Source: Pectobacterium fontis
GTDB lineage: Bacteria > Pseudomonadota > Gammaproteobacteria > Enterobacterales > Enterobacteriaceae
DNA: 58,488 nt
Direction of reading: 5' to 3'
NCBI RefSeq assembly: GCF_000803215.1
Contig: NZ_JSXC01000036.1
Span: forward strand, 1 to 58,488
In this document: piece by piece, positions 36,630 through 45,578 of the stretch
Layout of the letters: every line of letters begins with the position of its first letter
Position numbering within the stretch: the first letter of the stretch is position 1
Made by a program: the position numbers and the translations under genes
The notes under the pieces: generated by a model
The model's database searches: none
Told to the model about the DNA's origin: nothing
What the model saw: only the letters and a program-made list of their open reading frames with translations

Positions 36630-38246
36630 TTAATGTTTTTCGATGTAGAGCATGTGGCTATAGGCCACGTCTTCAGGGTTAGTAATGGGATAGCCTTTCA
36701 CCCACGGCTTGATCAGACGTCCGTTAGTATATTGATAGATAGGTGCAATCGGTGCCTCATCCATCAGTATCTGCTCTGCCCGGTTGTAATCTGCATTCAG
36801 CGCCTGCGGATTGGTCTGATTACCCGCTTCATCCAATACACGATCGTAATTCGCGTTTTTAAAACGCGCGATATTACCACTGTGGTGCGATGTCAGCAGT
36901 GAAAGAAAGGTCGAGGGTTCATTGTAGTCACCCACCCAAGAGGCTCGCACCACGTCAAAATTGCCGCTGTTACGGCTATCGATATAGGTTTGCCACTCTT
37001 GATTAGATAAGCGAACCTCTACCCCCAGTGTTTTCTTCCACATTGACGCTACCGCAATCGCGATCTTCTGGTGGCTTTCGGAGGTGTTGTACAACAGTGA
37101 TAATTTCAGTGGGTTATTAGGGCCGTAGCCTGCGGCCGCCATCAGTGCTTTTGCCTGTGCGTCTAACTCATCCTGAGAATATTGCTGCAACAGGCTTTCC
37201 GTCGGTTTGAAGCCCGCGGTGACATCTGGCGTAAAGTGCCAGGCTGGTTTTTCCCCTGTCCCCAATACTTTTTCGGCAATCACTTTACGGTCAATGGCAT
37301 AAGACAACGCTTTCCGTACCCGGACATCATTGGTCGGCGCACGCTGGGTGTTAAACGCATAGTAATAAGTGCCAAGCTGATCGGGTGTATAAACCTGACC
37401 GGGTAAGTCTTTTAGCAGTTTTGGGTACAGGTTTTTAGGAAATGACTCCGTGATATCGATATCTCCAGACAAATAGCGCTTTGTCGCGTTCGATTCCTGA
37501 TTGATCGGAACAAAGGTCACTTTTGTCAGGCGCGTATTGGCGTTATCCCAATAATATTGATTCTGCGTGAGTACCAGTTTCTCATTAACGACGCGCTGAT
37601 CCAGTTTAAACGCCCCGTTGCCGATCAAATTCCCTGGTTTCGTCCAATCGTTCCCGAATTTTTCTACCGTGGCCTGATGCACCGGAAACAGACTAAAATT
37701 TGCCGTCAGGCTAACGAAATAGGGAACAGGTTTGCTGAGTTGTACTTTCAAGGTGTGGTCATTAACGGCCGTCACACCAAGCTGATCAACCGGCATTTTG
37801 CCAGCGAGAATCTGTTCCGCGTTTTGAATCCCTGCGAGCCGGGCGAACCAGGCGAATGGCGAACTGTTTTCGGGCGTGACCAGACGACGCCAACTGTAGA
37901 CAAAATCGTTGGCCGTTACAGGGTCACCGTTAGACCAACGGGCATTATTACGCAGGGTAAAGATAAACGTGCGGTTATCGGTCGTCTGCCAGCGCAGCGC
38001 CACACCAGGAGTGATATTCCCCTTAGCATCTTGATTCACCAGCCCTTCAAACAGATCGCGCGACACCTGCGCTTCCGGCAGGCCCACCGCTTTTATCGGA
38101 TCGAGAGAAGCTGGTTCATCTTTAATGTGGCGAACGATCTCTTGTTTTTCAGCCAGAACCGTTCCCGCCGGAACCTGCGCCGCGACGGCATTACCCGCCA
38201 TGGCCGCCATCAACGCGGCATAAAATACAGAATACCCATAGTGCAT
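36630..38246 (-). CDS. mppA: Murein tripeptide-binding protein MppA
   Basis: A 538-residue periplasmic solute-binding protein of the OppA family that binds the cell-wall tripeptide L-Ala-gamma-D-Glu-mDAP and delivers it to the Opp transporter for recycling. Conserved blocks HIKDEPASLDPIKAVGLPE, GTYYYAFNTQ and the tail GRLIKPWVKGYPITNPEDV match MppA closely. The ATG at 38246 gives a normal signal peptide (cleavage near AVAA-QVP); the frame opens 13 codons earlier at a TTG. The Shine-Dalgarno is weak. Divergent to it lies mpaA, which cleaves the same peptide. Confidence 0.94.
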   Translation of the reverse strand: MHYGYSVFYAALMAAMAGNAVAAQVPAGTVLAEKQEIVRHIKDEPASLDPIKAVGLPEAQVSRDLFEGLVNQDAKGNITPGVALRWQTTDNRTFIFTLRNNARWSNGDPVTANDFVYSWRRLVTPENSSPFAWFARLAGIQNAEQILAGKMPVDQLGVTAVNDHTLKVQLSKPVPYFVSLTANFSLFPVHQATVEKFGNDWTKPGNLIGNGAFKLDQRVVNEKLVLTQNQYYWDNANTRLTKVTFVPINQESNATKRYLSGDIDITESFPKNLYPKLLKDLPGQVYTPDQLGTYYYAFNTQRAPTNDVRVRKALSYAIDRKVIAEKVLGTGEKPAWHFTPDVTAGFKPTESLLQQYSQDELDAQAKALMAAAGYGPNNPLKLSLLYNTSESHQKIAIAVASMWKKTLGVEVRLSNQEWQTYIDSRNSGNFDVVRASWVGDYNEPSTFLSLLTSHHSGNIARFKNANYDRVLDEAGNQTNPQALNADYNRAEQILMDEAPIAPIYQYTNGRLIKPWVKGYPITNPEDVAYSHMLYIEKH

Positions 38247-38399
38247 GATGATTTGATCCGAAAGCATAATGAATTGATTAAACAATATAATAGTCAGAAA
38301 TCGCCGCAGTCATCCAGCAATACACGGGCTATTTCGCGGTTTGCGTCTCAGAGCCGATTTTTTTATGATGAAACGCATAGGTCACTACAGGACGATATT

Positions 38400-39119
38400 A
38401 TGGAAAGTACCATCACGCCTCTTCTGGCTCGCCAGCAGCGCGGTAATCTGCCTTCGCTGGGTGAACCTTATGGGAAATCGCTGCTGGGCGCGCCGCTACT
38501 GTATTTCCCCGCCGAATTAGCGCCATCGGAAAGTGGGCTGATTATTGCCGGAACACACGGAGATGAAACCGCCGCGGTTGTGGCGCTTTCCTGCGCGCTT
38601 CGTACCCTTTTTTCAGGCCAGCGCCGCCATCATGTGATTCTTGCGGTAAACCCGGATGGCTGTCAATTGGGCTTGCGTGCCAACGCCAACGGCGTCGATC
38701 TCAATCGTAATTTTCCGGCCAGTAACTGGCAGCCGGGAATAACGGCATACCGCTGGAACAGTGCCGCAGATGAACGCGATGTCGAGCTATCTACGGGGGA
38801 AACCGCGGGTTCAGAGCCGGAAACCCAGGCCCTTTGTGCACTGATTGAGAAACTTAATCCTCACTGGGTTGTCTCTTTTCATGAGCCTCTCGCCTGTATT
38901 GAAGATCCACAGCGTTCTGAACGGGGTCGATGGTTGGCACAACAGTGCGGGTTGCCGCTCGTTTCGAGTGTGGGTTACGACACACCTGGCTCTTTCGGAA
39001 GCTGGTGCGCCGATCGTTCGCTCCATTGCATCACCGCTGAACTTCCGCCGATCTCGGCAGATGCCGCCAGCGAATGCTACCTTGACGTAATGGTCGCGTT
39101 GCTAAGCCAGCAATTTTAA
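38400..39119 (+). CDS. mpaA: Murein peptide amidase MpaA
   Basis: A 239-residue cytoplasmic zinc carboxypeptidase (family M14) that cuts the gamma-D-Glu-diaminopimelate bond of the recycled murein tripeptide. Zinc ligands are in GTHGDE (HxxE) and SFHE, the substrate Asn-Arg in NRNFPASNW, and the catalytic Glu in ITAELPP. The reading frame is open for about 280 codons upstream only because of its overlap with mppA on the other strand; the real start is the ATG at 38400 with AGGA 8 bases before it. It is placed back to back with mppA, so uptake and cleavage of murein peptide are encoded together. Confidence 0.94.
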   Translation: MESTITPLLARQQRGNLPSLGEPYGKSLLGAPLLYFPAELAPSESGLIIAGTHGDETAAVVALSCALRTLFSGQRRHHVILAVNPDGCQLGLRANANGVDLNRNFPASNWQPGITAYRWNSAADERDVELSTGETAGSEPETQALCALIEKLNPHWVVSFHEPLACIEDPQRSERGRWLAQQCGLPLVSSVGYDTPGSFGSWCADRSLHCITAELPPISADAASECYLDVMVALLSQQF

Positions 39120-39198
39120 TCATAATTTTTATACCAATGTTGCTAATGTTGCCCTAAACTGAGCAGCGTGTTAATTACCTGTAATTAAGGACGCAAAC

Positions 39199-39702
39199 AT
39201 GTCACAGACCGTACATTTTCAAGGCAATCCTGTGCCAGTAGCAGGGTCATTCCCAGCCAAAGGAAGCAAAGCCCCGGCATTTACTCTGGTGGCTAAGGAT
39301 CTGTCCGATGCTTCACTCAGCAACTATGCTGGCAAACGCAAAATCCTAAACATCTTCCCAAGCATCGATACCGGTGTTTGTGCCGCGTCCGTGCGCAAAT
39401 TCAACCAGTTGGGTTCTGAGCTGGATAACACCGTTGTTCTGTGTATCTCTTCCGACCTGCCGTTCGCACAGTCCCGTTTTTGCGGTGCTGAAGGTCTGAA
39501 CAACGTCGTTGTGCTTTCCACGCTGCGTGGCGGTGAATTCAAGGAAAACTATGGCGTCGCTATCGCCGATGGCGCGCTGAAGGGCTTAACCGCTCGTGCG
39601 GTGGTCGTACTGGATGAAAACGACAACGTGCTGCATGGCGAACTGGTGAACGAAATCACCACTGAGCCAGACTATGACGCAGCACTAGCTGTTCTGAAAT
39701 AA
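39199..39702 (+). CDS. tpx: Thiol peroxidase Tpx
   Basis: A 167-residue periplasm-associated 2-Cys peroxiredoxin (atypical Tpx group) that reduces alkyl hydroperoxides with thioredoxin. Peroxidatic Cys61 is in [12 protein letters not shown] and resolving Cys95 in SRFCGAEGL; the active-site Thr58 precedes Cys61 by three. TAAGGA precedes the ATG and a strong intrinsic terminator follows. The order mpaA-tpx-tyrR resembles E. coli, with the ynb operon inserted between tpx and tyrR. Confidence 0.97.
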   Translation: MSQTVHFQGNPVPVAGSFPAKGSKAPAFTLVAKDLSDASLSNYAGKRKILNIFPSIDTGVCAASVRKFNQLGSELDNTVVLCISSDLPFAQSRFCGAEGLNNVVVLSTLRGGEFKENYGVAIADGALKGLTARAVVVLDENDNVLHGELVNEITTEPDYDAALAVLK

Positions 39703-39723
39703 GCCACTCTCATTACCGATGTG

Positions 39724-39750
39724 AAACGGCTGCTCACGCAGCCGTTTTTT
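39724..39750 (+). terminator. tpx terminator
   Basis: AAACGGCTGC / GCAGCCGTTT around TCAC with a run of six Ts: a clear rho-independent terminator. Confidence 0.9.
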
Positions 39751-39825
39751 GTGGTCATCCTCAACCCCCCACCTCTGACGGCGGCGATTGTCCTTTTGGG
39801 GCTTTCACTCATGGTGGTTCATACC

Positions 39826-40230
39826 CTACCTAGTCAACCGCGTAATCGCTCGGTAAAGGGTCGAGCACAATGAAGCGAACCACAACGCCATAAGTGAGAA
39901 CATCGCACGATAAAACAGATCTCTCGTCCCACGCCAGCGCTCAGCCAGCGTGCGAGTGTTGCACGTTTTTTTTCCCCACAAATACGCCATTCCGTTATCA
40001 AACTTACTGAGATCATTTTCATTATCAAGTAGTTGAAATAATTTTTCATCCAACCAGAGACGCCAGCAGTAATAATGCGTAAGCAAAAAAAGCACCATCA
40101 AAATGACACAATCGATCGAGAAAAAAAGGGTAAATATCAGCCCCACCGGAGGTAGCGTCAGCGCCGCAAAATAGCGCCAGCTCGACAGATGGATTTGCAT
40201 AATGCGATTTGTCATTGTGTTATCAGACAT
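39826..40230 (-). CDS. Unknown membrane protein, last gene of the ynb operon
   Basis: A 134-residue protein with two N-terminal membrane helices (about 18-37 and 40-60), a charged cytoplasmic segment containing DNENDLSKFDNGMAYLWGKK, and a third helix near 105-125. I do not recognise the family. The ATG at 40230 has AAGGAG 5 bases upstream and overlaps the ynbD stop by 8 bases, so it is translated with the operon. I recall no counterpart in E. coli ynbABCD. Its coupling suggests a role with the lipid enzymes. Confidence 0.75.
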   Translation of the reverse strand: MSDNTMTNRIMQIHLSSWRYFAALTLPPVGLIFTLFFSIDCVILMVLFLLTHYYCWRLWLDEKLFQLLDNENDLSKFDNGMAYLWGKKTCNTRTLAERWRGTRDLFYRAMFSLMALWFASLCSTLYRAITRLTR

Positions 40231-41533
40231 GGGACTCCTTGCTGAACGTCTCCAGAACCTGAAAATGGGCGGGGGTAAAAACAACCTGAGGACGCCGGGC
40301 TTTAATCAGCGCCACAGCTTGCTGCACGGATCCGGCATATCTTTCACTCAGTAACCAGGCGGCTACCACCGTTGCACTACGAGATAAGCCTAAAGCACAG
40401 CACACAAGTACGGTGTCATGTGACTGGCACAACTGACTGAGCCGGGTAACGGCAAGCCGAATATCCTGTACTTCCGGTGCCACTAAATCCATTAACGGAT
40501 AAGCCTGCCAGCGCATGGTTTTGCGATTGCCTTTATGAAATTCAGCCGTCAGATCAAGTACAGCAACTTGATCTGGGATTTTATCCGGGAAGCGCCCCAA
40601 CGCCACACCAGCATAAATTATGTGACTTCGGGGTATCCGTCTGGAAAACCAGGCTTTAGAAAGCCACGCTCCGGCTAAATACGGGAACAAAAACCCGCGC
40701 GCAGAGAGGGATAAGTCGCCCTGGTCGTTTTTCTGGAATACCGACACGCCTAGCCCGGCATAGCCCGCCGCCACCATCAGCAAGGCGGCAGAAGGCCACA
40801 GCAAGATTACGCCGTATGGAATGCACAACCCCGCCAGTAAAAACAAACCGCTTCCGGCACTGTATTTAACCGCGAGCCGCAATGCGTGTGATGACGGACG
40901 ACGCCAACGCCAATGGCCTTCAATCGGAATCGCGTAGCTGATTATTACACCGACGACGATCCCGCTGAGAACATCGATAAAATGGTGCTGCCAGGTGGTG
41001 AGCACTGAAACGGCAATCAGTAAAAACCATGCACCTGACACCCGTCTTGCGCCCTTGCCTAGATGCTGACGAAAACGCAGCCACAGCAGCCATGTCAGGA
41101 TGACATGCAGTGAAGGAGCCTGATTGTAAGGCAAATCAAACTGCTCAAGCTGCTGAAATAGCCAGCCAAACATGCCCTGTATTTCCGGGCGAACAAAAGT
41201 GAATTTCAGAGGAAAAAGCAGGAATCCCGCACAGGCGATCAGTGATGCGGCAAGCAGTCGGCAACCATGGCGGGTCAGTTCCTGTTTTGACATGCAGATC
41301 AATAGCGACATGCCGTAAAGCAGATCGATGCTCCAGTAAGGCACGATGGTCCACGACATAAACGGAATCGCATACTCCCAGCCAAAGACCAGGCTTCCCA
41401 CATCGTTGCGTGTAGCAGTGAACTGATTCACCTGACCATAGCTTAAGAAAAACAGCGGCCCCAACAGCACCAGCCAGCACAGCCCTTGCTTCCAGAGAGT
41501 GTATTTGTTTTGTGTGAGCAAGGACTCAGCCAT
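40223..41533 (-). CDS. ynbD: PAP2 / dual-specificity phosphatase fusion YnbD
   Basis: A 436-residue inner-membrane protein. The N-terminal half has several membrane helices and a PAP2-type lipid phosphatase layout: FTFVRPEIQG, APSLHVILTW and HHFIDVLSGIVVG carry the Arg-Pro, Ser-x-His and His-x3-Asp parts. The C-terminal part (about 300-430) is a dual-specificity phosphatase domain with the CX5R loop CALGLSRSATVV; the residue before the loop Cys is Cys rather than the usual His. Such a protein could dephosphorylate a phospholipid phosphate such as a phosphatidylglycerophosphate-like product. Overlaps with both neighbours are 8 bases. Confidence 0.85.
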   Translation of the reverse strand: MAESLLTQNKYTLWKQGLCWLVLLGPLFFLSYGQVNQFTATRNDVGSLVFGWEYAIPFMSWTIVPYWSIDLLYGMSLLICMSKQELTRHGCRLLAASLIACAGFLLFPLKFTFVRPEIQGMFGWLFQQLEQFDLPYNQAPSLHVILTWLLWLRFRQHLGKGARRVSGAWFLLIAVSVLTTWQHHFIDVLSGIVVGVIISYAIPIEGHWRWRRPSSHALRLAVKYSAGSGLFLLAGLCIPYGVILLWPSAALLMVAAGYAGLGVSVFQKNDQGDLSLSARGFLFPYLAGAWLSKAWFSRRIPRSHIIYAGVALGRFPDKIPDQVAVLDLTAEFHKGNRKTMRWQAYPLMDLVAPEVQDIRLAVTRLSQLCQSHDTVLVCCALGLSRSATVVAAWLLSERYAGSVQQAVALIKARRPQVVFTPAHFQVLETFSKESHV

Positions 41534-43289
41534 GCGGCTTTCTCACGGCCAGCGAGACAGTAAAAATACCAAATTCATCAATCACCTGATGGCATTTTTC
41601 AAAGCCCGCCTGCTCCACCAGCGTGTCCATCTCTTTCTGAGTGCGCACACGCATCATCCACGGAATACCGTTTTGGTGGCTGGTTAACGTATACGCGATG
41701 GTCTTTAGCTGCGGATGCCACGGTTGTCCGGTATAGACCAGTACACCGCCTGGCGGCATCGCCGCAGCCAGCCCGGCAAGCGACGTTTTGATTAACTCGT
41801 TATCCGGGAAGAGTTCATACAGCCCGGAAACAATGCCCAGCGTCGGGGCCGGTTCAAGTGTAGAAAGAGAATCATAGTCAAAGGCATTACCCTTTTTGAA
41901 CCGCGCAACGTGGCCTAATCCGCGCTCGTCAATCATGGCCTGGCCTTTTTCCACATTTAATTCGCTGTAATCACGCAGCAATATGCTTTCAATACCCGGA
42001 TGTTTTTCCAGCGCGTCGAGAACATAGCGTCCGTGCCCGGCCGCAATATCTACCACGCGTACCGACATACCACGCGCTTTCAACGTTGTGACCGCCTGTT
42101 CAATGACATGCTGGATATTAATTTTTCGTATCCGAATGCCCTTCCAGCCGATGCTGTTGAGGTAGTGCTTATCAAGCATCCGTCCCAGCACTCCCTTGCC
42201 TTCGGGGTAATTACGGTACACATAATCCAGTGTGCTACCGGAATCAAAACCCGTCTCATAGCCCAGACGCATCCCTTTCGATAATCTACCCACCGTTTTC
42301 ATACCATAGCTTAACGAGGAATAGGCCATCCCCTCCAGCGACCACGATGTTGGCGGAACCTGCAATTCACGATATGCGTCGGCACTAGGGCTCCATTGGT
42401 CTTCATGGCTATAATCGAACGTATAAGGTTGATCCGCATAGAGCTTGTCGATAAAGCACTTCATTTTATCGAAGGCAATGGCACGGTTTTTTTCACCCAA
42501 CGTATCATGATAAAAGCCAGGTAAAATATGCTGCTCTTTTATGGCGCTGCGCAAACCAACGTAAAAATGTTTTTGTGGTTTCGCGTGCACAACAAAATCG
42601 TTACCGGAAATAAGCAACTGCGTGGGCAGTGTAATTGCAGAAGAGTCGGAAACAATGCGCTCGGCTGTTTTGTAGAGATCGAGCAAAATATTGACGGCAA
42701 TCTGGCGCGTAATAAGTTTATCCTGCTCGAAACTTGCGATACGTTCAGGATCGTGGCTGAGGAATTTTCCTTTCACGTAGGAATTCACATAAAACAGCCC
42801 ACGAATGCGTTGCATTAATCCCAGCCCGATGCGGGCAAACGGCACATAAAGTTTGACCTTAAAGGCCGGGGAAGCGAGTACCATCCCCCGAATTTTCGGC
42901 GCGTAGTCATGAACCCATGTGGATACCAGCACGGCACCCACGCTCTGCGCGATCACCACGATATCCTCAAGGCTGACTTGCGCATCCTGAGCCACGAAAC
43001 GCACAAACTCATCAACGTCCAGAACCGAGCGAGCCAGACTCGGGCTGTAACCGCGCGCGCCCGGAGACTGGCCGTGCCCGCGTGCATCCCAAGCATAAAA
43101 ATGCGTATCCGGCATAACCAACTCATCAACAATGTGTTGCAGACGCCCGGAATGTTCATGCCCGCGATGAAACAGCACGATCACTTTCTTACTGAAACCT
43201 TCCGTTGCAGGCCAGTAGCGAAAATAGAGCGACTCTCCATCGCTGGTTGAGAACGTGCTTTCCTGAAATACACGCGTTTCCTGACTCAT
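41526..43289 (-). CDS. ynbC: Alpha/beta hydrolase-methyltransferase fusion YnbC
   Basis: A 587-residue two-domain protein (E. coli YnbC about 585). Residues 1 to about 285 are a monoacylglycerol-lipase/lysophospholipase-like hydrolase: GHGQSPGARGY, nucleophile Ser in VIAQSVGAVL, Asp in GNDFVVH and His in GFYHDTLGE. Residues about 330-587 are a class I SAM-dependent methyltransferase with motif I VVDIAAGHGRYVLDAL. The pair of activities suggests removal of an acyl group and methylation of a lipid or head group, but the substrate is not known. Start ATG overlaps the acyltransferase stop by 4 bases. Confidence 0.88.
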   Translation of the reverse strand: MSQETRVFQESTFSTSDGESLYFRYWPATEGFSKKVIVLFHRGHEHSGRLQHIVDELVMPDTHFYAWDARGHGQSPGARGYSPSLARSVLDVDEFVRFVAQDAQVSLEDIVVIAQSVGAVLVSTWVHDYAPKIRGMVLASPAFKVKLYVPFARIGLGLMQRIRGLFYVNSYVKGKFLSHDPERIASFEQDKLITRQIAVNILLDLYKTAERIVSDSSAITLPTQLLISGNDFVVHAKPQKHFYVGLRSAIKEQHILPGFYHDTLGEKNRAIAFDKMKCFIDKLYADQPYTFDYSHEDQWSPSADAYRELQVPPTSWSLEGMAYSSLSYGMKTVGRLSKGMRLGYETGFDSGSTLDYVYRNYPEGKGVLGRMLDKHYLNSIGWKGIRIRKINIQHVIEQAVTTLKARGMSVRVVDIAAGHGRYVLDALEKHPGIESILLRDYSELNVEKGQAMIDERGLGHVARFKKGNAFDYDSLSTLEPAPTLGIVSGLYELFPDNELIKTSLAGLAAAMPPGGVLVYTGQPWHPQLKTIAYTLTSHQNGIPWMMRVRTQKEMDTLVEQAGFEKCHQVIDEFGIFTVSLAVRKPHG

Positions 43290-43918
43290 GTTATTTTCCT
43301 TGTCGCTTGCTGTTGTAATGTAACAAATCGATTAAATAACGATTGTTTAAACGCGACCTTATCCGCATCGTAAAACAGAGGTTCGTCTATAAAGATATCG
43401 ATGAAGAACGGAACAGGGATTTTTTGGCCTTTACCCATTGAGCGGTCCAGACCATGCATGTAAACAGGAATAATGGGCACATCTGGACACTGCTGGCTTA
43501 AATGCCAAATGCCGGATTTGATCTCCGAAAATTTACCTGGCTCGCCACGCGTTCCTTCCGGGAAGATAATCACAATTTTCTTTTCCGCCAGCGCATCGAC
43601 GCAGGCTTGTAACGGATTCGACTGATGGGCTCCGCGATAAACAGGAATAATACCGATGACCTTCAGGGCGAACCATCCGATAGCTTTATTCCGCAGGAAA
43701 TAATCCGCCGCCGCCACTGGCTGCACCTTAACCAGCGCTGAAAGCGGAAACAGCGTGAACAGCGTCAACACATCCAGATGGCTATTGTGATTCGCGACGA
43801 TAATTGCCGGCCCTTCTGTGGGCAGCTTTTGACGCCCGGAAACGCGAACGCCCAGCCAAATCCAGACCACGGGATAAGCGATACATAGCGTAAAGATCCA
43901 GCGCAGCATACGGTTCAT
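43286..43918 (-). CDS. PlsC-type 1-acylglycerol-3-phosphate acyltransferase
   Basis: A 210-residue membrane-associated acyltransferase with one N-terminal helix, the catalytic HX4D motif in NHNSHLDVL, and the glycerophosphate-binding motif FPEGTRGEPGKF. Members transfer an acyl group from acyl-ACP or acyl-CoA to lysophosphatidic acid. It is inserted between ynbB and ynbC, where I recall no such gene in E. coli, and is coupled to ynbC by an ATGA overlap; 16 bases separate it from ynbB. It would provide phosphatidic acid, the substrate of the CdsA-like YnbB. It is not plsC itself, which is normally linked to parC. Confidence 0.88.
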   Translation of the reverse strand: MNRMLRWIFTLCIAYPVVWIWLGVRVSGRQKLPTEGPAIIVANHNSHLDVLTLFTLFPLSALVKVQPVAAADYFLRNKAIGWFALKVIGIIPVYRGAHQSNPLQACVDALAEKKIVIIFPEGTRGEPGKFSEIKSGIWHLSQQCPDVPIIPVYMHGLDRSMGKGQKIPVPFFIDIFIDEPLFYDADKVAFKQSLFNRFVTLQQQATRKIT

Positions 43919-43934
43919 CGGCGTGCCTTATCAT

Positions 43935-44864
43935 TTACAAGTAGAAATAGTAATAGAAGTGGAAAAACAACGGCGCGGTGTAAATGAGTGAATCCAGCCG
44001 GTCAAGAATACCGCCATGCCCCGGCAATAATCTCCCAGAGTCTTTCACGCCAAAATCGCGTTTAATCGCCGACATCACCACATCGCCACAGAATCCACTC
44101 AGCCCAATAATCACCCCCGCCCCCAGCGAATAGATCCAGTTCATCGGGGTCAGTAGCGGGCCGAAAAGCGCTGCCAGCAGCGTGGTGGTCAATGCACCAC
44201 CTAATAATCCGGCCAGCGTTTTATTCGGGCTGACTTTCGGCGTAACCTTGATTTTCCCCAGCGATTTCCCCCACAGATATTGCGAAATATCGTTAAGCTC
44301 GGTAGCCGCCACCAGGAAAATAACCAGCAATGCGCCTGCTTTGGTATCAACACCTGGCAACGTCATCAGAAACGCAACATGGCTTAAGGCGAAAACCGTC
44401 GTCATCATGCCCCAGTGCATAACCGATGCAGAGTGTAAGAATCCTTTAGTATCGCCAACAAGAACCATCCGGGCAGGCAGGAATAAAAAGACATAAATAG
44501 GAATGAAGATAATAAACATCCCGTACCACGACATCCCCACCCAGAGATATTGCAGCGGGATCGCCGCATACATCCACAGCAACGGAATGCTATCGGAACG
44601 GCGGGTTGGTGCCAGCGTCAGATACTCCTTCAATGACAGAAAACTGATAAACCCGAAGAACGTCAGCGCCAGTCCTTTTGGCAACAGCATCGCCAGCGAA
44701 AACAGGCCAATAATCACCCACCAACTGTTAATCCGCTGCTGAAGCTCCAGCCAGTCACGCTCTGGGCGGCATTTTTTTAAAACAAAGATAATTACGGTTG
44801 CCAGCACTAAAATGCTGAAGATCCCGCCAAGGCAATAATACAAAGTGCGCAGAGAATCAGGCAT
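43935..44864 (-). CDS. ynbB: CdsA-like phosphatidate cytidylyltransferase YnbB
   Basis: A 309-residue polytopic inner-membrane protein of the CDP-diacylglycerol synthase family, which makes CDP-diacylglycerol from CTP and phosphatidic acid. The C-terminal family signature is present: SAIKRDFGVKDSGRLLPGHG followed by GGILDRLDS. The frame is open 37 codons further upstream, antisense-like; the ATG at 44864 has GGAGG 6 bases before it and overlaps the ynbA stop by 8 bases. It is a paralogue of housekeeping CdsA and probably dedicated to the operon's own product. Confidence 0.9.
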   Translation of the reverse strand: MPDSLRTLYYCLGGIFSILVLATVIIFVLKKCRPERDWLELQQRINSWWVIIGLFSLAMLLPKGLALTFFGFISFLSLKEYLTLAPTRRSDSIPLLWMYAAIPLQYLWVGMSWYGMFIIFIPIYVFLFLPARMVLVGDTKGFLHSASVMHWGMMTTVFALSHVAFLMTLPGVDTKAGALLVIFLVAATELNDISQYLWGKSLGKIKVTPKVSPNKTLAGLLGGALTTTLLAALFGPLLTPMNWIYSLGAGVIIGLSGFCGDVVMSAIKRDFGVKDSGRLLPGHGGILDRLDSLIYTAPLFFHFYYYFYL

Positions 44865-45459
44865 TTTTGACCTCCAACGCGCTGCGGCAACGGTTGATAG
44901 CGGTCCATACCAGTAACACTGCCGAGGCACCAAACACAATATTGACAGCACCAATATATTGCGGCCAAAGTGCAATAAATAAGCCTAAAGCCCCCAGCAC
45001 AAAAGCCCGATCGCTCTTACCCATCGGGCCAAGGTAATTTCGGCTGCCCGTCAGTACCTGAGTAATGACACCGCAAAATTCCGTCAGCCACGCCAGCAAC
45101 ACCACCAGGACAACCAGCCACGGCGAAACCCCTGTCAAAAAAGCAAACGCGAGGTAAAGCGCAGCATCAGCGATGATATCGCCGACTTCATTAAGAATGG
45201 CACCAAGTCTGGATTGCTGGTTAAATTCCCGGGCTAACATGCCGTCTATGGCATTCAGCGCCATACGGAAAAATAAAAAGATTGGTAGAGAGAGAAAGAA
45301 AAACGGCTCAGGAAAACACATCAGTACTCCGCCGAGCAGTACCGATGCCAGCATTGCCAGCAGCGTAATCTGGTTTGCCGTCGCCCCCATGGCATGAAGT
45401 CTGACAACAGTGGGTCGAAGCAAATTCTGAAACTTAGGTTTGATATCATACAAAGTCAC
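44857..45459 (-). CDS. ynbA: CDP-alcohol phosphatidyltransferase YnbA
   Basis: A 200-residue polytopic membrane enzyme (E. coli 201) of the CDP-alcohol phosphatidyltransferase family, which joins a CDP-diacylglycerol phosphatidyl group to an alcohol. The family motif is present but altered: NAIDGMLAREF, then GAILNEVGDIIAD, with Asn where the first and third conserved Asp are expected. The start is GTG at 45459 with AGGAG 8 bases upstream. It is the first gene of a six-gene operon on this strand. The acceptor alcohol is unknown. Confidence 0.9.
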   Translation of the reverse strand: MTLYDIKPKFQNLLRPTVVRLHAMGATANQITLLAMLASVLLGGVLMCFPEPFFFLSLPIFLFFRMALNAIDGMLAREFNQQSRLGAILNEVGDIIADAALYLAFAFLTGVSPWLVVLVVLLAWLTEFCGVITQVLTGSRNYLGPMGKSDRAFVLGALGLFIALWPQYIGAVNIVFGASAVLLVWTAINRCRSALEVKNA

Positions 45460-45578
45460 ATTACGGCTCCTGCCTTTTTTTTAATGAATCCATGTCAATG
45501 GTATCAAACTATCACGTCATCCCTTCGCGAATCAGATCAAAGTCCTGACAAGGAAATCAGGACGTTGCTATCAGTCTG

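Noticed and set aside
37557-38399. Long plus-strand open frame fused to the front of mpaA
   Set aside because: It is antisense to mppA; its translation looks like no known domain, and mpaA has a proper ATG and Shine-Dalgarno at 38400.
45173-45397. 74-codon plus-strand frame within ynbA
   Set aside because: Antisense shadow of a well-supported, coupled gene.
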